Shown: positions 9,506-18,844 of the stretch, piece after piece
Position numbering within the stretch: position 1 is the first letter of the stretch
Layout of the letters: the number at the start of each line of letters is the position of its first letter
From: Streptomyces sp. NBC_00620
GTDB lineage: Bacteria; Actinomycetota; Actinomycetes; Streptomycetales; Streptomycetaceae
NCBI RefSeq assembly: GCF_026341825.1
Contig: NZ_JAPENY010000001.1
Coordinates: 1,860,001-1,924,000, forward strand
Length of the DNA stretch: 64,000 nt
Direction: 5' to 3'
Position numbers and translations under genes: made by a program
The notes under the pieces: model-generated
Databases searched by the model: none
What the model was told of the DNA's origin: nothing
The model's input: the letters and a program-made list of their open reading frames with translations, nothing else

Positions 9506-10486
9506 CTAGGGAGCGACAAGCAGCACCTTTCCGATGTGCCCGCTCCCCTCCAGCACCCGGTGTCCCTCCGCCGCGTCGTTCATCGGCAGCTCGCGGTCGA
9601 CGATCGGGCGTACGTGGCCGGAGGCGATCAGCGGCCAGACGTGCTCGCGTACGGCCGCGACGATCGCCGCCTTCTCCTCGACCGGGCGGATGCGCAGCGA
9701 GGTCGCGGTGACGGCGGCGCGCTTGCCGAGGAGGGTGGCAATGTTCAGCTCGCCCTTGACGCCGCCCTGCATGCCGATGATCGCGAGCCGTCCGTTGACG
9801 GCGAGTGCGCGGACGTTCCGGTCCAGGTACTTGGCGCCCATGTTGTCGAGGATGACGTCGGCACCCGCGCCGTCCGTGGCCCGCTCGATCTCCTCGACGA
9901 AGTCCTGCTCGCGGTAGTTGATGAGGATGTCCGCGCCCAGCTCGGCGCAGAAGTCGAGCTTCTCCTTGGTGCCGGCCGTGACCGCGACCTTCGCGCCGAC
10001 GGCCTTCGCCAGCTGGATCGCCATGGTGCCGATGCCGCTGGAGCCGCCGTGCACGAGCAGGGTCTCGCCGGGGCGCAGATGCGACACCATGAAGACGTTC
10101 GACCAGACGGTGCAGGTCACCTCGGGCAGCGCGGCCGCCCGCCTGAGGTCCAGGCCCGCGGGCACGGGCAGCAGCTGACCGGCCGGAACGGCGACCTTCT
10201 CGGCGTATCCGCCGCCCGCGAGCAGCGCGCACACCTCGTCGCCGACCGTCCACCCGGAGACTCCGGGGCCGATCCCGACGATGCGTCCCGCGCACTCGAG
10301 ACCGGGGTACGGGGACGCGCCGGGCGGCGGGTTGTAGAAGCCCTGCCGTTGCAGCAGGTCGGCGCGGTTGACGGCGCTGGCCACCACCTCGACCAGCACT
10401 TCGCCCTCTCCGGGCACCGGATCCGGGACCTCGTCCCACACCAGCGCCTCGGGCCCACCAGGTTCAGGAATCGTGATCGCGTACAT
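9506..10486 (-). CDS. NAD(P)H:quinone oxidoreductase, zinc-independent MDR family
   Basis: 326-aa medium-chain dehydrogenase/reductase. GroES-like N-terminal domain (VNRADLLQRQGFYNPPPGASPYPGLECAG), then a Rossmann NADP-binding domain with VHGGSSGIGTMAIQLAKAVGAKV at about residues 140-162. The catalytic-zinc ligands of alcohol dehydrogenases are absent, as in the PIG3/QOR branch. It probably reduces quinones or 2-enone substrates. ATG 10486 starts at the conserved MYAITIPEPGGPEAL. The frame continues upstream without a good start context. Divergent from the ABC pair at 10683, with 196 bp between them. Confidence 0.9.
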   Translation of the reverse strand: MYAITIPEPGGPEALVWDEVPDPVPGEGEVLVEVVASAVNRADLLQRQGFYNPPPGASPYPGLECAGRIVGIGPGVSGWTVGDEVCALLAGGGYAEKVAVPAGQLLPVPAGLDLRRAAALPEVTCTVWSNVFMVSHLRPGETLLVHGGSSGIGTMAIQLAKAVGAKVAVTAGTKEKLDFCAELGADILINYREQDFVEEIERATDGAGADVILDNMGAKYLDRNVRALAVNGRLAIIGMQGGVKGELNIATLLGKRAAVTATSLRIRPVEEKAAIVAAVREHVWPLIASGHVRPIVDRELPMNDAAEGHRVLEGSGHIGKVLLVAP

Positions 10487-10682
10487 GAGGGGGACGCTAC
10501 TCCTCGCGGTAATTGGGATGCGCGGGTCCTCCGGGAGAGGCACGGTGGAGGCAAAGGAACCGTAAAGGCTCAGAGGGCGTGGAGACGGACAGCTGCGCGA
10601 ATTGGTCCCTCCGGGGGCGATGAGTTCGCGGCACGGCGGCGGTCTTCCTTGCGTAACCCCGTACGCGGAAGGACACCGAGAC

Positions 10683-11717
10683 ATGAGCGCACAGAGCGCA
10701 CCGTCGTCCGGCCTGGCGATCGAGACCGCCGGTCTGGTGAAGACATTCGGCGACACCCGGGCCGTGGACGGCGTCGACCTCGCCGTACCCACCGGCACGG
10801 TCTACGGCGTCCTAGGGCCGAACGGCGCCGGCAAGACGACCACCGTGAAGATGCTGGCCACCCTGCTGCGCCCCGACGGCGGCCAGGCGCACGTCTTCGG
10901 CCATGACGTCGTACGGGAGGCCGACCGGGTACGCAGCAGGGTCAGCCTCACCGGCCAGTACGCGTCCGTGGACGAGGACCTGACCGGCACCGAGAACCTG
11001 GTGCTGCTCGGCCGCCTCCTCGGGCACCACAAGCGCGCCGCGGCGATCCGCTCGGAGCAGCTTCTGGAGGCCTTCGGGCTGACCGAGGCGGCGGCAAAGC
11101 AGGTCAAGCACTACTCGGGCGGCATGCGGCGCCGTATCGACATCGCCGCGTCCATTCTCAACACCCCCGACCTGCTCTTCCTCGACGAGCCGACCACCGG
11201 CCTCGACCCGCGCAGCCGCAACCAGGTGTGGGACATCGTGCGCGCGGTCGTCGCCCAGGGCACCACCGTGCTGCTCACCACGCAGTACCTGGACGAGGCC
11301 GACCAACTGGCCTCCAGGATCGCGGTGATCGACAAGGGCAAGGTGATCGCCGAGGGCACGAAGGGCGAGCTGAAGGCGTCCGTCGGCGCCGGTTCCGTAC
11401 ATCTGCGGCTGCGCGATCCGGCGCAGCGCCCGCAGGCGGAGGAGGTGCTGCGCATCGCTCTCGACGCCGAGGTGCAGCTCGAGCCCGATCCGGTGGCGCT
11501 GACGGCCCGGGTCGGCGCGGGTGCGAGCAACGGCCGGGGAGCGGCGGAACGGGCCGCGCGAGCGCTCGCCGAGCTGGCCCGCACCGGCATCGTCGTCGAC
11601 AACTTCTCGCTGGGGCAGCCCAGCCTGGACGAGGTCTTCCTCGCCCTCACCGGACATGCGACCGAACCCGAGGCTCCTTCGGCCGACGGCACGATGGACA
11701 AGGAGGCCGCGGTATGA
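10683..11717 (+). CDS. ABC transporter ATPase, DrrA/daunorubicin-resistance family
   Basis: 344-aa ATPase. Walker A GPNGAGKT at 45-52, signature YSGGMRRR at 144-151, Walker [13 protein letters not shown] at 164-175, plus a C-terminal DrrA-type extension ending [19 protein letters not shown]. Chosen start ATG 10683 has GAAGGAC upstream; the frame is open to 10602. It couples translationally to the permease (ATGA overlap at 11714). Type II exporters of this family extrude hydrophobic drugs or lipids. No biosynthetic genes are nearby, so the substrate is unknown. Confidence 0.93.
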   Translation: MSAQSAPSSGLAIETAGLVKTFGDTRAVDGVDLAVPTGTVYGVLGPNGAGKTTTVKMLATLLRPDGGQAHVFGHDVVREADRVRSRVSLTGQYASVDEDLTGTENLVLLGRLLGHHKRAAAIRSEQLLEAFGLTEAAAKQVKHYSGGMRRRIDIAASILNTPDLLFLDEPTTGLDPRSRNQVWDIVRAVVAQGTTVLLTTQYLDEADQLASRIAVIDKGKVIAEGTKGELKASVGAGSVHLRLRDPAQRPQAEEVLRIALDAEVQLEPDPVALTARVGAGASNGRGAAERAARALAELARTGIVVDNFSLGQPSLDEVFLALTGHATEPEAPSADGTMDKEAAV

Positions 11718-12562
11718 GCACCGCGACGACCACCGAGAGCCAGGATCTCGCGCCTGTCAGCGCCGAGACGCTGGCCGCGCTCCTCATCAGCAAGGACCGG
11801 CCGCCGCGGCCCAGTGCCCTGTCGGCGTCGCTGACCTTCGGCTGGCGGGCGATGCTCAAGATCAAGCACGTGCCGGAGCAGCTCTTCGACGTCACCGCGT
11901 TCCCGATCATGATGGTGCTGATGTACACGTACCTCTTCGGCGGTGCGCTGGCCGGATCACCCACGGAGTACATCCAGTTCCTGCTGCCCGGCATCCTGGT
12001 GATGTCCGTCGTGATGATCACGATGTACACGGGTGTCTCGGTCAATACGGACATCGAGAAGGGCGTCTTCGACCGTTTCCGTACGCTGCCGATCTGGCGG
12101 CCGTCGGTGATGGTCGGCTATCTCCTCGGCGACGCCCTGCGCTACACGATGGCCTCGGTGGTGATGCTCACCGTCGGCGTGATCCTGGGCTACCGCCCGG
12201 ACGGCGGGGTCCTCGGCGTGGTCGCCGGCATCGCGCTGCTGCTGGTCTTCTCGTTCGCGTTCTCGTGGATCTGGACCATGTTCGGACTGCTGCTGCGCAC
12301 CGAGAAGTCGGTGATGGGCGTCAGCATGATGGTGATCTTCCCGCTGACCTTCCTCTCCAACGTCTTCGTCGACCCGAAGACCATGCCGGGCTGGCTCCAG
12401 GCCTTCGTCAACAACAGCCCGATCACCCACCTGTCCTCGGCGGTGCGCGGCCTGATGGCAGGCGACTGGCCGGCCGCGGAGGTCGCCTGGTCGCTGGGCT
12501 GGGCAGGACTCCTCGTCCTGGTCTTCGGCCCGATCACGATGCGGCTGTACAACCGCAAGTGA
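11714..12562 (+). CDS. ABC-2 family transporter permease, DrrB-like
   Basis: 282-aa membrane protein of the ABC-2 type. Six hydrophobic segments are visible (about 60-80, 94-115, 143-165, 170-195, 205-230, 255-275). The family block [40 protein letters not shown] is complete. Ribosome site AAGGAGG overlaps the end of the ATPase gene and the ATG shares bases with its TGA, so the two are made in balance. Together they form a half-transporter pair that should dimerise. Expected in the cytoplasmic membrane as an exporter. Confidence 0.92.
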   Translation: MSTATTTESQDLAPVSAETLAALLISKDRPPRPSALSASLTFGWRAMLKIKHVPEQLFDVTAFPIMMVLMYTYLFGGALAGSPTEYIQFLLPGILVMSVVMITMYTGVSVNTDIEKGVFDRFRTLPIWRPSVMVGYLLGDALRYTMASVVMLTVGVILGYRPDGGVLGVVAGIALLLVFSFAFSWIWTMFGLLLRTEKSVMGVSMMVIFPLTFLSNVFVDPKTMPGWLQAFVNNSPITHLSSAVRGLMAGDWPAAEVAWSLGWAGLLVLVFGPITMRLYNRK

Positions 12563-12613
12563 CCACAAGTGGCCATGGGTGGCTGCCCGTCCAGGTGGCT
12601 ACTGATCCAGTGG

Positions 12614-13663
12614 CTACGGGTCCATGCGAAGCCGATTGACGTCGGGTGCCTGATAGGTGCCCGGCGTCACTCGCACGATCGTGATGAGCCGGTCCGTCAA
12701 CTGCAGCGTCCCGATGGCCTGATCGTCGTATCCGAGCACCCGATGCCCGCGTACGACACTCACCACCAGGTCCTCCGTCTCCCGTACGCCCTTGCCGACC
12801 TCGGCCTTTATGACCGGCCGTTCCGCGATGTCGAGCCCGCTGCCCTGCTGGATGAGGTCCTCCATGACCATGCCCGCGGCGGGGCTGAGCACGGAGAGCC
12901 CGAGCAGCCGCCCGGCCGCGCTGGCGCTGGTGATGACGGCATCGGCGCCGGACTGGCGCAGCAACGGCGCGTTCTCCTCCTCCCGCACGGCGGCGACGAT
13001 CTTCGCTCCGCTGTTGAGCTGCCGCGCGGTCAGCGTGACCAGCACCGCCGTGTCGTCCCGCTGGGTGGCGATGATGATCTGCCGCGCCTTGCGCACCTCG
13101 GCCCGTACCAGCACTTCGCTGCGCGTCGCGTCCCCGATGACCCCCGCGTATCCGTCGGCCGTTGCCGCGTCGACCACCTTGGAGTTGGGGTCGACGACCA
13201 CGACCTGCTCCTTCTTCAGCCCGGTCGCACAGACGGTCTCGATGGCCGACCGCCCCTTGGTACCGAAACCGACAACGACGGTGTGATCTCGCAAGGCCGC
13301 CCTCCAGCGATTCTGCCGCCATTCCTCGCGGGTGCGCTCCGTGAGGACTTCGAGCGTGGTGCCGACCAGGATGATCAGGAACAGCACCCGCAGCGGCGTG
13401 ATGACGAAGATGTTGGTGAGCCGGGCGGCGTCGCTGACCGGGGTGATGTCGCCGTATCCGGTGGTGGAGAGGGTGACGGTCGCGTAGTAGAACGCGTCGA
13501 GGAAGTCGACGGCACCGTCCGAGCTGTCGTTGTAGCCGTCGCGGTCGACCCAGACGATGAACGCCGTGGCGGCGAGCGTGAACAGGGCCATCGCCACCCG
13601 CTTGCCGACCTGACGGATCGGGCGCTCCACGAAGCTCTTCGGGAGTTTCACCCGATGCGTCAT
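12614..13663 (-). CDS. Potassium channel with RCK/TrkA-N domain
   Basis: 349-aa two-transmembrane K+ channel. TM1 about 23-40, pore helix and selectivity filter TLSTTGYGD at 64-72, TM2 about 85-103, then a cytoplasmic RCK domain with the Rossmann motif VVGFGTKGRSA (130-140) and a C-terminal TrkA-C-like part. The filter is intact, so it should conduct K+ under nucleotide or ion control. The start is uncertain: ATG 13663 gives a sensible N-terminus, while a GTG at 13720 inside a parS site and a start at 13747 are also in frame. It follows moeA on the same strand. Confidence 0.88.
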   Translation of the reverse strand: MTHRVKLPKSFVERPIRQVGKRVAMALFTLAATAFIVWVDRDGYNDSSDGAVDFLDAFYYATVTLSTTGYGDITPVSDAARLTNIFVITPLRVLFLIILVGTTLEVLTERTREEWRQNRWRAALRDHTVVVGFGTKGRSAIETVCATGLKKEQVVVVDPNSKVVDAATADGYAGVIGDATRSEVLVRAEVRKARQIIIATQRDDTAVLVTLTARQLNSGAKIVAAVREEENAPLLRQSGADAVITSASAAGRLLGLSVLSPAAGMVMEDLIQQGSGLDIAERPVIKAEVGKGVRETEDLVVSVVRGHRVLGYDDQAIGTLQLTDRLITIVRVTPGTYQAPDVNRLRMDP

Positions 13664-13707
13664 GAGATGTTCGTCCGCTTGGCGGGCAATCGCGTCATGG
13701 CCCGGTT

Positions 13708-13721
13708 GTTTCACGTGAAAC
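13708..13721. promoter_or_regulatory. parS: parS site (perfect palindrome)
   Basis: GTTTCACGTGAAAC, a perfect 14-bp match to the ParB-binding consensus. It lies at the moeA stop codon (the TGA is read from within the palindrome) and just upstream of the K+ channel start. In Streptomyces, parS sites cluster around oriC. Confidence 0.9.
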
Positions 13722-15213
13722 ACGCCCCGATTCCTGACATCACCCAAGGCAGATCGAGGAGTTCCAGCTCCTCACCCGCACGGGCACCGCCGGGCGGTAC
13801 GACCGCGAGGGCATCGGCCGCCGCGATGCCACGCAGCATTGCGGGACCGTTGTAGTGCAGCGGCACGGCCCGGTCGCCGCGCAGCACGACGGGGACGAGC
13901 CGGGTGTCGTACGGGTGCCCGTGCACGGCGTCCTTGAGGGGCAGCGTGTACGGCTCCGGCGCCGCGCGTCCGGCGAGGATGCGCAGCAGGGGCTCGGCGA
14001 GCGTGAGCAGGCCGGAGACGGCCGCCAGGGGGTTGCCCGGCAGGCCGACGAGGTGCTGGTTCTCCTTGGTGCGGGCCAGCAGCATGGGGTGGCCCGGGCG
14101 CACCTTGACGCCGTCGACGAGGAGTTCGGCGCCGATGCGCCGCAGGGTGGGGTGGACGTGGTCGACGGGGCCGGCCGCGGTGCCGCCGGTGGTGATGATC
14201 AGGTCGGCTTCGGAGCCGGTGATGGTCCGGTGCAGGGCTTTGGCGTCGTCACCGAGCCTGCGCACCGCGACGACCTCGGCGCCGAGCGCACGCAGCCAGG
14301 GCGGCAGCATCGGGCCGAGCGCGTCCCGGATCAGCCCTTCCTGGGGCAGTCCCTCGGTGAGCAACTCGTCGCCGAGCACGAGGACTTCGACACGCGGCCG
14401 GGGGACGACGGCGAGTGTGTCGTACCCGGCGGCCGCGGCGAGGCCCAGCACAGCGGGCGTGACCAGCGCGCCGACCGGCAGCAACTGGTCGCCGCTGCGG
14501 CACTCCTGGCCGCGCGGGCGGATGTCCTGCCCGTGCACGACGCCGGCCGTCCCCCCTGAGCGAGCGGGGCCGGAAGCCTGGGGGAGGGCCGCGTGCAGCC
14601 GCCCCTTGTCGTCGATACGCCCGTGCTCACTGCGCAGTACGGCGGTGGCGTCCTGCGGGACGCGCGCCCCGGTGGCGATGCGCACCGCCTCGCCGTCGGT
14701 GAGCGCCTCCGGCTGCGCCTGCCCGGCGAGCACCCCTTCCTCGCGTACGTCCCAGGGGCCGGGCCCGGCGACCGCCCAGCCGTCCATCGCCGAGGTGTCG
14801 AAGGAGGGGAGGTCCGTGAGCGCGGTGAGCGGGGCGGCGATGACCAGGCCGAGGGAGGCGTCCAGGGTCACGGAGACGGGGGTGGGGCGGGGGACGGAAC
14901 GGGCGGCTCGCTCGGCGATGGTGCGGGCCTGGGGCCAGGGGGTGGCCTTGTGGCCGACCCCGTGGCCGCTGCCACCGTGGCTGCCCGCACCACGGTCGCC
15001 GTGGCCGCTGTCGGTGGCGTGCGCGTGGGGCTCGCCCTGGGGGGTGGGCACGGGAGTGGAGGGCGTACCGGAGCCGCCCCGGGCTCCGGCGCCGGCCCCG
15101 GAGCCCGGCTCGCCCGAGGCGCGGGCGCTGTCTCCCTTGACCAGCGCCAGCGCCTCCTCCACGTCGAAGTCGTCGGCGTCCTGGCTGTCCCGGATGCCGC
15201 GCGCGGCGGTCAT
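13711..15213 (-). CDS. moeA: Molybdopterin molybdenumtransferase MoeA
   Basis: 500-aa MoeA. The conserved DTSAMDGWAV, IATGARVPQDATAV, the MPT-binding LVLGDEL, TTGGTAAGPVDHV and LVGLPGNPLAAVSG blocks are all present; the family inserts molybdate into adenylated molybdopterin. The first 90 residues are a low-complexity Gly/Ser/His/Pro insertion not seen in short MoeA proteins. ATG 15213 overlaps the stop of the MobA-like gene (ATGA), so the two are coupled. Its own TGA lies within a perfect parS site. Molybdoenzyme substrates are not in the window. Confidence 0.93.
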   Translation of the reverse strand: MTAARGIRDSQDADDFDVEEALALVKGDSARASGEPGSGAGAGARGGSGTPSTPVPTPQGEPHAHATDSGHGDRGAGSHGGSGHGVGHKATPWPQARTIAERAARSVPRPTPVSVTLDASLGLVIAAPLTALTDLPSFDTSAMDGWAVAGPGPWDVREEGVLAGQAQPEALTDGEAVRIATGARVPQDATAVLRSEHGRIDDKGRLHAALPQASGPARSGGTAGVVHGQDIRPRGQECRSGDQLLPVGALVTPAVLGLAAAAGYDTLAVVPRPRVEVLVLGDELLTEGLPQEGLIRDALGPMLPPWLRALGAEVVAVRRLGDDAKALHRTITGSEADLIITTGGTAAGPVDHVHPTLRRIGAELLVDGVKVRPGHPMLLARTKENQHLVGLPGNPLAAVSGLLTLAEPLLRILAGRAAPEPYTLPLKDAVHGHPYDTRLVPVVLRGDRAVPLHYNGPAMLRGIAAADALAVVPPGGARAGEELELLDLPWVMSGIGACFT

Positions 15214-16232
15214 CCGGCGTCCGGCCGGGCGTCGGAGCCTGCGCCGGGCGCGGATCCTCCCGCGGGGCCAGCGTCCGGCTTGGCGGCGTCCGGCTTGGCG
15301 TCGGCGGCGTCCTCGTCGGCCCAGCGGAGCGCGAGCGCGGCGGCCTTGCGGGATGCCTCGGCCACCGCCTCGGGGCCGCCCTGGGCCCGCCCGGCCGCGT
15401 ACCCCACGAGGAACGTGGTCAGCGGCGCGGCGGGCCGGGCCACACCGTGTGCGGCGTCGCGGGCCAGGTCGAGGAGGATGCCGATGTCGACGTCCAGGTC
15501 GATGCCCAGTTCGTCCTTGACTGCGGTAATCCATTCATCCAACACGTGCCCATGCTCCCTGATACGTGCCCGGGCGACGGCGATGTCGTCCCAGGTGTCG
15601 CAGTCGAAGGACGCGACGGGGTCGGAGATTCGGATGAGGTCGAGCGCGGCGGTGAGCCGCCGGAGCGGCAGCCCGGTCAGACCGCCGCCCGCGGCGGAGC
15701 CGCTGTTGGATGCGGCGGCAAGCGAGTCCAGCTCCCGCCGCAGTGCCCGCACTCGGTACGCGGCCACGAGCGGCTGGTCCTTGCCGCCGGAGTCGACGAG
15801 CAGGACGCCGTCGGGGCCGCTCAACTCCCCTTCGGTATCTGCCGGGTTCCCCGCGCCGGTGTTCGCACGCAGGGTTTCCAGCAGCCGCCGTACCGTTCCG
15901 TCGTCCAGGAACGGCAGGTCGGCGGAGAGCACGACGACGTACTCCGCGGTGGTGTGCCGCAGCCCGGCGTCCAGGGCGGCCAGCGGCCCTCCGCCCGGCG
16001 GGTCCTCACGCGCCCAGAGCACGGGCCGCGCGGTCGCCCGCCGCTCGGCCACGACCACCGTGGTGGCGGCGCCCGCGCAGGCGGTCAGCACCCGGTCGAG
16101 GAGCGCCCGGCCGCCCACGCGCACACCGGGCTTGTCGGCGCCACCGAGCCTCCGCGCGGCGCCGCCCGCAAGCACGACGGCGTCGTACGGAAGACCTGCG
16201 CCGGGGTCGCCCGGGGCCTCGTAGGCGTTCAT
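15210..16232 (-). CDS. MobA-like nucleotidyltransferase with C-terminal DUF6457-type domain
   Basis: 340-aa fusion. The N-terminal part is an NTP-transferase fold with VVLAGGAARRLGGADKP (19-35) and the LSADLPFL Mg-binding motif. It is typical of MobA, which attaches GMP to molybdopterin. The C-terminal part (about 220-340), starting VLDEWITAVKDELGID, matches the actinobacterial domain often fused or adjacent to MobA, and ends in a Pro/Asp/Ala-rich tail. Coupled to moeA by overlapping ATGA, so molybdenum cofactor maturation is the likely role. Transfer of CMP or another nucleotide cannot be excluded. Confidence 0.85.
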   Translation of the reverse strand: MNAYEAPGDPGAGLPYDAVVLAGGAARRLGGADKPGVRVGGRALLDRVLTACAGAATTVVVAERRATARPVLWAREDPPGGGPLAALDAGLRHTTAEYVVVLSADLPFLDDGTVRRLLETLRANTGAGNPADTEGELSGPDGVLLVDSGGKDQPLVAAYRVRALRRELDSLAAASNSGSAAGGGLTGLPLRRLTAALDLIRISDPVASFDCDTWDDIAVARARIREHGHVLDEWITAVKDELGIDLDVDIGILLDLARDAAHGVARPAAPLTTFLVGYAAGRAQGGPEAVAEASRKAAALALRWADEDAADAKPDAAKPDAGPAGGSAPGAGSDARPDAG

Positions 16233-16295
16233 CCCCCGAGTATGAGCGCCCGAAGGATCATTGCCATCCCCTTGGACAGCATGTGGACGCGGTGG

Positions 16296-17840
16296 TCACA
16301 GGGTCCGCAGCAGCACCGCCGGCTGTTCCACACAGTCCGCGACATAGCGAAGGAAGCCACCCGCCGTGCCACCGTCGCACACCCGGTGGTCGAAGGTGAG
16401 CGAAAGCTGCACGACCTGTCGCACCGCCAGCTCGCCCTGGTGCACCCAGGGCTTGGGAACGATCCGGCCGACGCCCAGCATGGCCGCCTCGGGGTGGTTG
16501 ATGATCGGCGTGGAGCCGTCGACACCGAACACACCGTAGTTGTTCAACGTGAAGGTGCCGCCCGTGAGTTCCCTGGGCGTCAGCGTCCCGGTCCGCGCGG
16601 CCTCGGTCAGCCGCGCGAACTCCGCGCTCAGCGACTCCGCGCCGCGCGCGTGCGCGTCCCGTACGACGGGGACGACGAGCCCACGCTCGGTCTGTGCCGC
16701 GAAACCCAGGTGCACCTGGTCGAGCTGGACGACCTCACGGGCCTCCATGTCGACCGTCGAGTTCAGCTCCGGGTGACGGGCCAGCGCGGCGGTGCAGATC
16801 CGGGCGAGCAGCGCGAGGAGGGAGATCTTCGGGCCGCCGGCGGAGTTCATCGCCGCGCGCGCCTGCATGAGTTCCGTGGCGTCGGCGTCCACCCAGCAGG
16901 TCGCGTCGGGTATCTCCCGACGGCTGCGGGAGAGCTTGTCGGCGACGGCTCCGCGGATGCCTCGCAGGGGGATACGGGTGCCGTGCGGGGATGCGCCGAG
17001 CGCGGTCGCGGGCTGATGGGGGGACTGGGCCAAGGGTGCGCCGATGGGCGCGACGGCCCCGTGGCCGACGGCCGGAGCCCGGAGGGGTTCCGCGGCAGCG
17101 GGTGCCCGCACCTGACCGGTCGCCGCCGCACGCAGTGCGTACTCGACATCCGCCCGCAGGATCAGCCCGTCGGGTCCGGAACCCTCCAACTCCCGCAGAT
17201 CCACGCCGTTCTCACGCGCGAGCCGCCGTACGAGCGGGGAGATGACGGGCACGGGACCGTCCCCGATCACCGCCACGCCACCACGATCGCCGTCGACCGG
17301 GCGGTCGTCGGCAACCCTGCCCGGGCCGTACCGGCCATCGGCGACCGGGCGGTCCCCGTCGCCGGACCGCGCGGCAGGACCGCCCCCGGCCCGTCCGAGC
17401 TCACGTCCTCCGTTCGCGGCGGCCACCACGCTTGCGGCATCCGCCGATACACCCGTCGGGGTGGCTGGCGCCCGCGATGCCGGCGCACCCGTCACACTCG
17501 ACGGCCGCACCCTCCCGCGCCGCGCCGGAGGCGCCGCCGTGCCGTACCCCACCAGCACGTTCCCGGATCCCTCGTCGCCCTCGCCGGCGGCGGCCGCGCC
17601 CACCGCGACTGTCAGGAGCGGCTCCCCCACGGGCAGTTCCGTGCCCTCCTCGCCGAAGCGGGCGGTGACCACACCCCCGTACGGGCAGGGCACGTCGACC
17701 ATCGCCTTGGCCGTCTCGACCTCGACGACGGTCTGGTCGACGGCGACGACGTCTCCGACCTCCACCAGCCAGCGGACGATCGTCGCCTCGGTGAGCCCCT
17801 CCCCGAGGTCGGGAAGCCTGAACTCCAGGACCTGCGCCAT
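16296..17840 (-). CDS. Dihydrolipoyl acyltransferase E2 of branched-chain 2-oxoacid dehydrogenase
   Basis: 514-aa E2. Lipoyl domain 1-80 with lipoyl-lysine K45 (ETAKA). A long Ala/Gly/Pro/Asp-rich linker follows, then the peripheral-subunit binding domain (ISPLVRRLARENGVDLRELE) at about 215-250, a second linker, and the catalytic domain ending with SLTFDHRVCDGGTAGGFL, whose His and Asp are the acyl-transfer residues. The start overlaps the E1 beta stop as TGATG. With the two upstream genes it forms a complete E1a-E1b-E2 set; E3 would be supplied elsewhere. Gene names for the second Streptomyces set vary (bkdC or bkdH). Confidence 0.93.
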   Translation of the reverse strand: MAQVLEFRLPDLGEGLTEATIVRWLVEVGDVVAVDQTVVEVETAKAMVDVPCPYGGVVTARFGEEGTELPVGEPLLTVAVGAAAAGEGDEGSGNVLVGYGTAAPPARRGRVRPSSVTGAPASRAPATPTGVSADAASVVAAANGGRELGRAGGGPAARSGDGDRPVADGRYGPGRVADDRPVDGDRGGVAVIGDGPVPVISPLVRRLARENGVDLRELEGSGPDGLILRADVEYALRAAATGQVRAPAAAEPLRAPAVGHGAVAPIGAPLAQSPHQPATALGASPHGTRIPLRGIRGAVADKLSRSRREIPDATCWVDADATELMQARAAMNSAGGPKISLLALLARICTAALARHPELNSTVDMEAREVVQLDQVHLGFAAQTERGLVVPVVRDAHARGAESLSAEFARLTEAARTGTLTPRELTGGTFTLNNYGVFGVDGSTPIINHPEAAMLGVGRIVPKPWVHQGELAVRQVVQLSLTFDHRVCDGGTAGGFLRYVADCVEQPAVLLRTL

Positions 17841-18844
17841 CAGCTCTCCGCCTCCCATTGCAGACGCCCCACGGCGTCCAGGATCCGGTCGACGCCAGGC
17901 AGGTGGTGCCGCTCCAGCATCGGCGGCGGATACGGGATGTCGAAGCCGGCCACGCGCAGCACCGGTGCCTCCAGGTGATGGAAGCAGCGCTCGGTGATGC
18001 GTGCGGCGATCTCCCCGCCCGGCCCGCCGTACCCACCCGACTCGTGTACGACAACAGCGCGTCCGGTCCGCCGTACCGAAGCCGAGACCGTCTCGTCGTC
18101 GAACGGCACCAGGGAGCGCAGGTCGACGACTTCGAGGTCCCAGCCCTCGGCCCGCGCCGCCTCGGCGGCTTCGAGGCAGACGGGCACGGACGGCCCGTAC
18201 GTGATGAGTGTGGCGCTCCGGCCGGAGCGCCGCACCATCGCGCGGCCTATCGGTTGAACGGCCGGCGGCTCGTCCGGGTTCCAGGAATCCTTCGACCAGT
18301 ACAGCCGCTTGGGCTCCAGGAAGACGACCGGGTCGTCGGAGGCGATGGCGGCGCGCAGCAGACCGTAGGCGTCGGCGACCGTCGCGGGCGTGACGACATG
18401 GAGCCCCGGAGTCGCCATGTAGTACGCCTCGGAGGAGTCGCTGTGGTGCTCGACGCCGCCGATGCCGCCGCCGTACGGGACGCGGATCGTGATCGGCAGC
18501 GGCATGGCGCCCCGGGTGCGGTTGCGCATCTTCGCGACATGGCTGATCAGCTGCTCGAACCCCGGGTAGGCGAACGCGTCGAACTGCATCTCCACGACCG
18601 GCCGCAGCCCGTACATGGCCATGCCGACGGCTGTCCCGAGGATGCCCGCCTCGGCCAGCGGCGTGTCCGTGACGCGGTCCTCGCCGAACTCCTTGACGAG
18701 CCCGTCGGTGACCCGGAAGACACCGCCCAGGGCGCCGACGTCCTCGCCCATGACATGGACGGACGGGTCGGCGGCCATGGCGTCGCGCAGCGCCCGCCCG
18801 AGGGCCTGCGCCATGGTCGCCGGTTTCAGGGCAACGGTCGTCAT
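17840..18844 (-). CDS. Branched-chain 2-oxoacid dehydrogenase E1 beta subunit (second set)
   Basis: 334-aa E1 beta, complete. MGEDVGALGGVFRVTDGL, DTPLAEAGILGTAVG, VEMQFDAFAYPGFEQLI, PYGGGIGGVEHHSDSSEAY and GGYGGPGGEIAARITERCF mark the family and the C-terminal swivelling domain. It assembles with E1 alpha (stop/start overlap ATGA at 18841-18844) as an alpha2-beta2 thiamine-dependent decarboxylase. Same organisation and close sequence to the partial gene at 1-541, so the two sets arose by duplication or were acquired separately long ago. Confidence 0.93.
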   Translation of the reverse strand: MTTVALKPATMAQALGRALRDAMAADPSVHVMGEDVGALGGVFRVTDGLVKEFGEDRVTDTPLAEAGILGTAVGMAMYGLRPVVEMQFDAFAYPGFEQLISHVAKMRNRTRGAMPLPITIRVPYGGGIGGVEHHSDSSEAYYMATPGLHVVTPATVADAYGLLRAAIASDDPVVFLEPKRLYWSKDSWNPDEPPAVQPIGRAMVRRSGRSATLITYGPSVPVCLEAAEAARAEGWDLEVVDLRSLVPFDDETVSASVRRTGRAVVVHESGGYGGPGGEIAARITERCFHHLEAPVLRVAGFDIPYPPPMLERHHLPGVDRILDAVGRLQWEAES